Shown here: piece by piece, positions 1 through 4,276 of the stretch | Position numbering within the stretch: position 1 is the stretch's first letter | Layout: every line of letters begins with the position of its first letter | Origin: Lysobacteraceae bacterium | GTDB lineage: Bacteria > Pseudomonadota > Gammaproteobacteria > Xanthomonadales > Xanthomonadaceae | Length of the DNA: 5,401 nucleotides | Direction of reading: 5' to 3' | Assembly (NCBI GenBank): GCA_028293685.1 | Contig: JAQGOI010000082.1 | Location: 1 to 5,401, forward strand | Position numbers and translations under genes: made by a program | Notes under the pieces: model-generated | The model's database searches: none | What the model saw: the letters and a program-made list of their open reading frames with translations, nothing else | What the model was told of the DNA's origin: nothing

Positions 1-885
1 GTCATCCGGACCGCGTATTCGTCGGTCAACTTCAAGGACGCTCTGGCCGGAACGGGTGAGGGCAGGATCCTGCGGCGCTCACCGCTTGTTGGTGGGATCG
101 ATGTCGCCGGCACGGTGGAATCATCCAGCGACGCCGCGTTCAAGGTGGGCGATCGCGTGCTGGTGACCGGCTGCGGGTTGTCCGAGACGCGCGACGGCGG
201 CTATACGCAGTACGCGCGCCTGGAATCGCGCTGGGCGATTCCGCTGCCCGACGGATTGACCCTGCGCGAGAGCATGATCATCGGCACCGCAGGATTTACC
301 GCAGCGCTGGCGTTGTACCGGATGCTGGAAAACCGGCAGACGCCGCAACACGGGCCCCTGTGTGTCACCGGTGCGACCGGGGGCGTCGGATCGCTGGCCC
401 TGGACATTTTCAGCCGCGCCGGTTTCGAGGTTCACGCCGTCAGCGGCAAGCCGGCGCACGCGGCGTACCTGCGCGATATCGGAGCCAGCGAGGTGCTCGG
501 GCGCGATGCGCTGGGCACGACACGCCCGCTCGAATCGGCACGCTTTGGTGGTGGCCTGGACAACGTCGGTGGGCCGATGCTCACCAGCCTTCTGTCCCAG
601 ACTGCACCCTTCGGCAACGTCGCCAGCGCGGGGCTGGCCGCGACCAGTGCGCTGGATGCCACCGTCATGCCATTCATCATTCGCGGCGTGTCGCTGCTGG
701 GGGTCGCGTCGGCCAATACCGCACGTGACATCCGCGAAGCGGTCTGGAAGCGCCTGTCCAGCGACTGGAAACCCGCACACCTGGAGCGGATCTGCACGCG
801 GGAAGTCACGTTGGACGGCTTGCCGGACGTTTTCCGGGCAATGCTCACCGGCGCTTCACTGGGGCGGACGCTCGTCAGGCTATAA
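1..885 (+). CDS. acuI: Acrylyl-CoA reductase AcuI/YhdH-type NADPH-dependent oxidoreductase, 5' end missing
   Basis: This zinc-independent medium-chain dehydrogenase/reductase of the YhdH/YhfP (AcuI) family is a cytoplasmic enzyme. Known members reduce acrylyl-CoA to propionyl-CoA with NADPH, detoxifying acryloyl intermediates. The reading frame is open from base 1, and 294 residues are visible. Compared from memory with E. coli YhdH (about 324 residues), roughly 30 N-terminal residues lie outside the window. Visible family marks are the N-terminal SSVNFKDALAGTG stretch (window residues 7-19), a GIDVAGTV segment, IIGTAGFTA, and the Rossmann nucleotide-binding loop VTGATGGVGS at residues 122-131. 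They continue with AVSGK, GASEVLGRD, TVMPFIIRGVSLLGV and a C-terminal GRTLVRL. These follow YhdH in order and spacing. A GTG at 115 is internal and not the start. No zinc-binding cysteine cluster is seen, as expected for the family. The family is secure; the physiological substrate is inferred from it. Confidence 0.92.
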   Translation, partial: VIRTAYSSVNFKDALAGTGEGRILRRSPLVGGIDVAGTVESSSDAAFKVGDRVLVTGCGLSETRDGGYTQYARLESRWAIPLPDGLTLRESMIIGTAGFTAALALYRMLENRQTPQHGPLCVTGATGGVGSLALDIFSRAGFEVHAVSGKPAHAAYLRDIGASEVLGRDALGTTRPLESARFGGGLDNVGGPMLTSLLSQTAPFGNVASAGLAATSALDATVMPFIIRGVSLLGVASANTARDIREAVWKRLSSDWKPAHLERICTREVTLDGLPDVFRAMLTGASLGRTLVRL

Positions 886-891
886 GCCGGT

Positions 892-919
892 TTGCCGGAA
901 GGCCCCCGGCGGCTACAAT
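892..919 (+). promoter_or_regulatory. Sigma-70-type promoter of the pilH-like gene
   Basis: A -35 element TTGCCG (892-897) and a -10 element TACAAT (914-919) are separated by 16 bp and lie just after the acuI stop codon. The expected transcription start is near 926, giving a leader of about 20 nt. The response regulator can therefore be transcribed independently of acuI. A 5-bp inverted repeat (894-898 with 906-910) lies inside the promoter, but it lacks a T tract and does not look like a terminator. Confidence 0.65.
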
Positions 920-945
920 CGCGGCTGTCTCCGGGGAAACCAAAC

Positions 946-1326
946 ATGGCGCGCATCCTGATCGTCGACGATTCGCCTTCGCAACTGATGGGAATCAGGC
1001 GGATCGTGGAAAAGCTCGGCCACGAGGCGTTCACCGCGGAAGACGGTGCCGAAGGCGTCGAAGTCGCGAAGCGCGAAGTGCCGGATCTCATCCTGATGGA
1101 TGTGGTGATGCCGAACCTCAACGGGTTCCAGGCCACGCGTGCCATCACGCGGGAACCAACGACCAAGCACATCCCCGTGATCCTCGTCACCACCAAGGAC
1201 CAGGACACCGATCGCGTCTGGGGCATGCGTCAGGGCGCCAAGGCGTACCTCACCAAGCCTTTCAGCGAATCCGAACTGGCCGAAGTGATCAGTGGATACA
1301 TCGCCGGCGCAGAACCCGCCGCCTGA
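946..1326 (+). CDS. pilH: Single-domain response regulator, PilH-like (CheY family)
   Basis: This 126-residue protein is a bare receiver domain with no output domain, similar in length and sequence to PilH, a CheY-like regulator of type IV pilus retraction and twitching. Visible receiver residues are the acidic pair D8-D9, phosphoacceptor D52 in the LMDVVMP strand-loop, T82 in VILVTTKD, Y101 and K104 in the YLTKPF motif. The stretches MARILIVDDSP, LNGFQATR and TTKDQDTDRVWG closely match Pseudomonas PilH. The ATG at 946 is chosen because it gives the canonical start and is preceded by a GGGGAAA Shine-Dalgarno-like sequence (933-939). The TTG at 892 would lie inside the promoter. PilH normally sits with pilG, pilI, pilJ and chpA, but none is in this window, so it may be a paralogue with another partner kinase. 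The receiver fold is certain; the PilH role is inferred. Confidence 0.88.
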   Translation: MARILIVDDSPSQLMGIRRIVEKLGHEAFTAEDGAEGVEVAKREVPDLILMDVVMPNLNGFQATRAITREPTTKHIPVILVTTKDQDTDRVWGMRQGAKAYLTKPFSESELAEVISGYIAGAEPAA

Positions 1327-1329
1327 GCG

Positions 1330-2250
1330 TCAGGCGCGACGCCAGTCGGTGCCGAACGCGTCGCGCAATCCCCGGTAGGCTTCCCGCTCGGCCTCGGTGT
1401 GCACCTTGGGTGCGAGCACTTCCAGCTCGACAATCTGGTCGCCGGCAGGCATCGTCGACGTGGCCGGCAATCCACGCCCGCGCAAACGCAGCTTGCGTCC
1501 GGCTTCGGAATCGGCCGGTATCTTCAGATCGACCGGTCCGCCGAGCGTCGGCACGCTGACCGTGGCGCCCAATGCCGCTTCCCACGGTGCCACCGGCAAC
1601 ACATGGATGATGTTGCGACCGTCGACTTCAAATTGCGGATGCGCGGCGTATTCGATCTCCAGCAACAGATCGCCGTGTGCGCCCTGCCCACCCAGGCGGA
1701 TGACCTGGCCCGGCCTGATGCCCTTGGGCACACGGACGTCGAGGGTCTTGCCGTTGACTGAAATCCGGATGTTGCCGCCGTTGAACACGGCCTCAAGCGG
1801 CACCGCGAGCTTGGCGCGTGTATCTCCGCGTGGTGCCTGTCGATGGCCGCCTGGCGCTTGTCCCGTTTGGCCGAACCCACCAGCCGAGCGCCGCCGCCCG
1901 AACAACTCCTCGAAGAAGTCGCTGAAACCACCGCCGGCTCCGCCGCCGGCAAAAATCTCGTCGAAGTCGAACCCTTCCGGGCCACCCTGGCCGAATCCAC
2001 CTGGCGGCGCATGCACTTCGTCGCCCGGACGGTATCCGCGCGTGCGCAACTGATCGTAAGCGGCGCGTTTCTGCGGATCGCGCAGTGCTTCGTAGGCTTC
2101 GTTGACGGCCTTGAATTTTTCCTCGGCGCCGGCCTCCTTGCTGACGTCCGGATGCAGTTTGCGAGCCAGCCGGCGATACGCCGTCTTGATTTCCGCTTCG
2201 CCCGCACTGGGCTCGATCCCCAGGATGTCGTAATAGTCCTTGAACTGCAT
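1330..2250 (-). CDS. cbpA: DnaJ-like co-chaperone / curved DNA-binding protein CbpA
   Basis: This cytoplasmic J-domain protein would stimulate DnaK ATPase and hand over unfolded clients; E. coli CbpA also binds curved DNA in the nucleoid. The 306 residues equal the length I recall for E. coli CbpA. An N-terminal J domain (about 1-70) starts MQFKDYYDILGI and carries the HPD triad at 33-35. A Gly/Phe-rich region (about 84-126) contains repeated FDFDEIF/FSDFFEELFG-type segments, followed by a flexible Q/G linker. Two beta-rich client-binding domains run from about 143 to the end. The CxxCxGxG zinc repeats of true DnaJ are absent, which favours CbpA. The ATG at 2248-2250 is preceded by GGAGG (2263-2267) with a rather long 12-nt spacer. 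It lies downstream of hsp20 on the same strand, with no clear promoter of its own in the 110-bp gap, so co-transcription is likely. The modulator gene cbpM does not follow. Confidence 0.93.
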   Translation of the reverse strand: MQFKDYYDILGIEPSAGEAEIKTAYRRLARKLHPDVSKEAGAEEKFKAVNEAYEALRDPQKRAAYDQLRTRGYRPGDEVHAPPGGFGQGGPEGFDFDEIFAGGGAGGGFSDFFEELFGRRRSAGGFGQTGQAPGGHRQAPRGDTRAKLAVPLEAVFNGGNIRISVNGKTLDVRVPKGIRPGQVIRLGGQGAHGDLLLEIEYAAHPQFEVDGRNIIHVLPVAPWEAALGATVSVPTLGGPVDLKIPADSEAGRKLRLRGRGLPATSTMPAGDQIVELEVLAPKVHTEAEREAYRGLRDAFGTDWRRA

Positions 2251-2271
2251 GTGCGATCCGTGCCTCCGCCT

Positions 2272-2287
2272 GCATGCCGACGCATGC
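2272..2287. repeat. Paired GCATGC palindromes upstream of cbpA
   Basis: Two copies of the palindrome GCATGC (2272-2277 and 2282-2287) are separated by CGAC. In the cbpA mRNA leader they could pair as a 6-bp stem with a 4-nt loop, ending 4 nt upstream of the GGAGG ribosome binding site. This could tune translation or be chance; nothing identifies a binding protein. Confidence 0.35.
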
Positions 2288-2303
2288 GATCGATCCAGAT
2301 GAA

Positions 2304-2330
2304 CTGGCCTGTGGCGTTGCCACAGGCCAG
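2304..2330 (-). terminator. Strong GC-rich hairpin between hsp20 and cbpA (terminator or attenuator)
   Basis: A perfect 12-bp inverted repeat (2304-2315 with 2319-2330) encloses a 3-nt loop. Read on the minus strand, it lies about 31 nt after the hsp20 stop and is followed by TTCATCT, a poor T tract. It could terminate part of the hsp20 transcripts, protect the hsp20 mRNA 3' end, or both. That would leave cbpA expressed at a lower level from read-through. The structure is certain; its function is inferred. Confidence 0.6.
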
Positions 2331-2341
2331 AAGACTAGCGC

Positions 2342-2361
2342 ACTGCCGCGATGGCGGCAGT
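2342..2361 (-). other. Second hairpin immediately after the hsp20 stop codon
   Basis: An 8-bp inverted repeat (2342-2349 with 2354-2361) with a 4-nt loop begins at the last base of the hsp20 TAA stop. No T tract follows on the minus strand (GCGCTAGTCTT), so alone it is not an intrinsic terminator. With the stronger hairpin 11 nt downstream it forms a tandem structure in the hsp20-cbpA spacer. Confidence 0.45.
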
Positions 2362-2885
2362 TATTGCTGGGTTTGCGGGGCGTCGATCGTGCGCTGCTGC
2401 TGACCCTCGCGCCGCGCCTGTTCTTTGTTGCCGACCTGGATGCGGCGCGGAGCGGCTTCCGGACGCTTGGGGATGGTGATTTCCAGCACGCCGTTGCGAC
2501 CGTGCGCCTGGATGCCTTCCGGATTTGCGCTGTCGGGCAGCGCGAATCGGCGGTAGAAGCTGCCGTAGCGACGCTCGATCCGCGAGAAGCGATCGGTCTG
2601 CTCGGATGTCTCGCTGTTGCGTTCACCCTTGATGGTCAGGATGCCTTTGTCCATCGAGACATCGATTTCGTCAGGGTCGATGCCCGGAAGATCGGCATAC
2701 AGCACGAAGCGGTCCTGCTCTTCCTTGACGTCGACACGAGGCACCCACTGGCTGGTCACCACCGAACTGTCGTCGCTCTCGTCCTGGTCGAAGAAATTGC
2801 CCTGGAGCAGGCGGTCGAATACCTGCCTCAAGTCATTCTGCATCCGGCCCTGGGCGGGCACTTGACGGTAACGCATGATGTTCAT
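2361..2885 (-). CDS. Small heat-shock protein, Hsp20/alpha-crystallin family
   Basis: This ATP-independent holdase binds unfolding proteins as a large cytoplasmic oligomer and keeps them ready for DnaK/ClpB refolding. The 174-residue product has a variable N-terminal arm (about 1-46) and an alpha-crystallin domain (about 47-142). The domain carries WVPRVDVKE, the ADLPG motif (64-68), LTIKGER and the family signature A-x-x-x-N-G-V-L at 127-134, leading into EITIPK. A Gln/Arg-rich tail (143-174) includes IQV at 149-151, which fits the I-x-I/V motif that bridges dimers into oligomers. The ATG at 2883-2885 is supported by an excellent Shine-Dalgarno sequence. It is the first gene of the probable hsp20-cbpA unit and lies behind a sigma-32 promoter. 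The family is certain; I leave the symbol blank because ibpA/hspA naming varies. Confidence 0.95.
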   Translation of the reverse strand: MNIMRYRQVPAQGRMQNDLRQVFDRLLQGNFFDQDESDDSSVVTSQWVPRVDVKEEQDRFVLYADLPGIDPDEIDVSMDKGILTIKGERNSETSEQTDRFSRIERRYGSFYRRFALPDSANPEGIQAHGRNGVLEITIPKRPEAAPRRIQVGNKEQARREGQQQRTIDAPQTQQ

Positions 2886-2889
2886 CGAA

Positions 2890-2897
2890 CTCCTCCT
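2890..2897 (-). promoter_or_regulatory. Strong ribosome binding site of hsp20
   Basis: On the minus strand AGGAGGAG precedes the hsp20 ATG; the core AGGAGG (2892-2897) is 6 nt away. It fixes the start codon and is much stronger than the other ribosome binding sites in this window, consistent with high induced synthesis. A short inverted repeat, GTTC-GAT-GAAC, straddles the start codon. Confidence 0.85.
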
Positions 2898-2967
2898 CTA
2901 CATTGCTGCTTGTTTTCGAATACGTTGGTAAGCCCCTTCGCTGGCAGCAAGCCGCCGCCAGAAATCC

Positions 2968-2995
2968 ACATAAGGCAGGTCCGCCGGAATTCAAG
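2968..2995 (-). promoter_or_regulatory. Sigma-32 (RpoH) heat-shock promoter for hsp20-cbpA
   Basis: On the minus strand the -35 element CTTGAAT (2989-2995) matches the RpoH consensus CTTGAAA at 6 of 7 positions. After a 13-bp spacer the -10 element CCTTATGT (2968-2975) fits CCCCATNT at 6 of 8 positions, counting the N. The spacing is within the known 13-15 bp range. The predicted transcription start near 2961 leaves a leader of about 75 nt before the hsp20 ATG. This placement directly upstream of a small heat-shock gene makes the call strong, though it rests on sequence matching alone. Confidence 0.8.
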
Positions 2996-3023
2996 TCTTG
3001 CCCGGCCTTCACCTCGCCGCGAC

Positions 3024-3029
3024 TACACT
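3024..3029 (+). promoter_or_regulatory. Probable -10 element of the peroxiredoxin promoter
   Basis: TACACT lies 28 nt upstream of the peroxiredoxin ATG. The only decent -35 candidate is TTGCCC (2998-3003), 20 bp away, which is longer than ideal, so an activator may assist. No OxyR-like or Fur-like palindrome was recognised. It is divergent from, and nearly abuts, the hsp20 -35 element. Confidence 0.4.
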
Positions 3030-3057
3030 GCCTTCATCCCCCTGAAGAGCCTGCCCC

Positions 3058-3537
3058 ATGCCCATCAAAGCTGGCGACCGCCTGCCGGAAGTTCCCCTGC
3101 AACGCATCCGCTCCGGCGTCGAGACCGTCGACACGGGCGCACTGTTCGAAGGCAAGAAGACGGTGCTGTTCGCCGTCCCGGGCGCCTTTACACCGACCTG
3201 TTCCGAGAAGCACCTGCCCGGCTACGTCGAGCATTTCGATGACTTTCGCAAAAAGGGGATCGAAGTCGCCTGCGTGTCCGTCAACGACCCCTTCGTCATG
3301 CAGGCCTGGGGCCAGAGCCAGCATGTACCCGACGACCTGATGATGCTGGCCGACGGCAACGGCGAATTCACCCGGGCGCTCGGACTTGAAATGGACGCAA
3401 GCGCTTACGGGATGGGCACCCGGTCCAAGCGTTTCGCGATCTACGCCGAGGACGGCGTCGCCAAGCAGATATTCATCGAGGCACCCGGCGAATTCCGCGT
3501 TTCGTCTGCGGAACACGTGCTGTCACAACTATCCTGA
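3058..3537 (+). CDS. Peroxiredoxin, Prx5 type (thiol peroxidase)
   Basis: This cytoplasmic peroxidase reduces H2O2 and organic hydroperoxides through a cysteine sulfenic acid, which is then reduced by glutaredoxin/GSH or thioredoxin. The 159-residue protein has the Prx5 catalytic signature VPGAFTPTCS at 40-49, with peroxidatic C48 preceded by P41 and T45. Next come LPGYVEHFDDFRKKGIE and the conserved VSVNDPFVMQAW segment, and then MLADGNGEFTRALGLEMD and the R-containing GTRSKRFAIY. The only other cysteine is C72; no C-terminal resolving cysteine is present, so it looks like a one-Cys enzyme dependent on an external thiol. The ATG at 3058 is preceded by GAAGAG (3044-3049). It heads a likely two-gene unit with the ferritin-like gene 22 bp downstream. 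No AhpC or Bcp features are seen. The family is secure and the electron donor unknown. Confidence 0.93.
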   Translation: MPIKAGDRLPEVPLQRIRSGVETVDTGALFEGKKTVLFAVPGAFTPTCSEKHLPGYVEHFDDFRKKGIEVACVSVNDPFVMQAWGQSQHVPDDLMMLADGNGEFTRALGLEMDASAYGMGTRSKRFAIYAEDGVAKQIFIEAPGEFRVSSAEHVLSQLS

Positions 3538-3559
3538 GCGTAGCAACCACGGAAGCATC

Positions 3560-4213
3560 ATGAGCAAATCCGACAAGAAGGCTTTTCGCAAAGACGACAA
3601 GAACGCGCCACATGCTCAGGCCGGGTCAGGTGTCTCCACGCTGCGACCGGTGCATTCGCCGCTGCCCAGTGAGGGCAACCCGGCGGCCATGACCGACGTC
3701 AAGACATTGCGCGAGCGTGCGCGCAAGAGCATCGACGACGGCGCGGTCACGGACAGCTACACCCTCGATCGCAAGGTGGTCGTTCGCCTGCTCAACGAGG
3801 CGCTCGCCACGGAGTGGGTCTGCGTGCTGCGGTATTACCGCCACTACTTCATGGCGTCGGGAATGATGGCGGACTCGGTCAAAGCCGAGTTCCTCGAACA
3901 CGCCCAGCAGGAGCAGGCGCACGCCACCATGCTTGCCGAACGCATCGTGCAGCTGGGCGGCGAGCCGGACCTGGACCCGGATACGCTCACCTCGCGCGCG
4001 CATGCCGAATACAAGCCGGGCCATGATCTTCGCGACATGGTGAAGGAAAACCTGATCGCCGAGCGAGTCGCAATCGACAGCTATCGTGAAATGATCAACT
4101 ACGTTGGCGATCGCGACACCACCACCAAGCGCATCCTTATGGAAGTGCTGGCGCAGGAAGAGGAACACGCCGACGACATGGCGGACCTCCTCGACGGCTG
4201 GGTCGGAAAGTAA
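3560..4213 (+). CDS. Bacterioferritin-like di-iron protein with Lys-rich N-terminal extension
   Basis: This ferritin-like four-helix-bundle protein of 217 residues probably oxidises Fe(II) and stores iron in a cytoplasmic shell. Alignment by eye to E. coli Bfr starts at LLNEALATEW (77-86). All six di-iron ligands are kept: E85 (helix A), E118 and H121 (helix B), E168 (helix C), E200 and H203 (helix D). The heme-ligating Met52 of Bfr corresponds to Q119, so heme binding is unlikely. About 65 residues precede the bundle, beginning MSKSDKKAFRKDDK; such basic, flexible tails bind DNA in some Dps proteins, but that role here is only inferred. The ATG at 3560 is chosen because GGAAG lies 4 nt upstream. 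A start at Met44 (3689) would remove the basic tail and cannot be excluded. It follows the peroxiredoxin gene by 22 bp, suggesting joint control of peroxide and iron, and is closed by a strong terminator. Confidence 0.88.
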   Translation: MSKSDKKAFRKDDKNAPHAQAGSGVSTLRPVHSPLPSEGNPAAMTDVKTLRERARKSIDDGAVTDSYTLDRKVVVRLLNEALATEWVCVLRYYRHYFMASGMMADSVKAEFLEHAQQEQAHATMLAERIVQLGGEPDLDPDTLTSRAHAEYKPGHDLRDMVKENLIAERVAIDSYREMINYVGDRDTTTKRILMEVLAQEEEHADDMADLLDGWVGK

Positions 4214-4228
4214 TCAGCGTTGCTGCAT

Positions 4229-4259
4229 AAAAAAAGGCGACCGGTTGGTCGCCTTTTTT
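4229..4259. terminator. Bidirectional intrinsic terminator between the ferritin-like gene and gyrA
   Basis: A perfect 7-bp GC-rich stem (4236-4242 with 4247-4253) with loop GGTT is flanked by seven A on the left and six T on the right, which can extend the stem. It has the rho-independent form on both strands. It would end the peroxiredoxin-ferritin transcript, 15 nt after the stop, and the gyrA transcript, 17 nt after its stop, arriving from the opposite side. Confidence 0.95.
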
Positions 4260-4276
4260 CTGGAGCATCGGCGTCG

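Noticed and set aside
894..910. Possible terminator of acuI (5-bp inverted repeat with a 7-nt loop)
   Set aside because: There is no T tract, the stem is short, and it lies between the -35 and -10 elements of the pilH promoter.
432..1226. A 264-codon minus-strand frame spanning acuI and pilH
   Set aside because: It is antisense to two well-supported genes and shows no family motif.
1327..1342. Possible shared terminator between pilH and cbpA
   Set aside because: It has only a 5-bp stem that lies partly within the end of cbpA, with no T tract on either side.
1397..2053. A 218-codon plus-strand frame opposite cbpA
   Set aside because: Its Pro/Ser-rich composition mirrors the Gly-rich CbpA sequence on the other strand, and it has no ribosome binding site or known motif.
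1793..2626. A 277-codon minus-strand frame bridging hsp20 and cbpA, which might suggest a fusion
   Set aside because: It is out of frame with both real genes, which are each complete with their own start, ribosome binding site and stop.
2998..3029. A full sigma-70 promoter for the peroxiredoxin gene (TTGCCC to TACACT)
   Set aside because: The 20-bp spacing is too long for a confident paired call, so only the -10 element was kept as a feature.
2274..3242. A 322-codon open frame on the plus strand opposite hsp20
   Set aside because: It is antisense to a clear Hsp20 gene, crosses into the peroxiredoxin gene in the wrong frame, and its translation shows no recognisable domain. It is a shadow caused by GC-rich codon usage.
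3386..3559. Upstream extension of the ferritin-like frame into the peroxiredoxin gene
   Set aside because: The frame is open only by chance; the extension overlaps peroxiredoxin codons, and the ATG at 3560 with GGAAG upstream is the sensible start.
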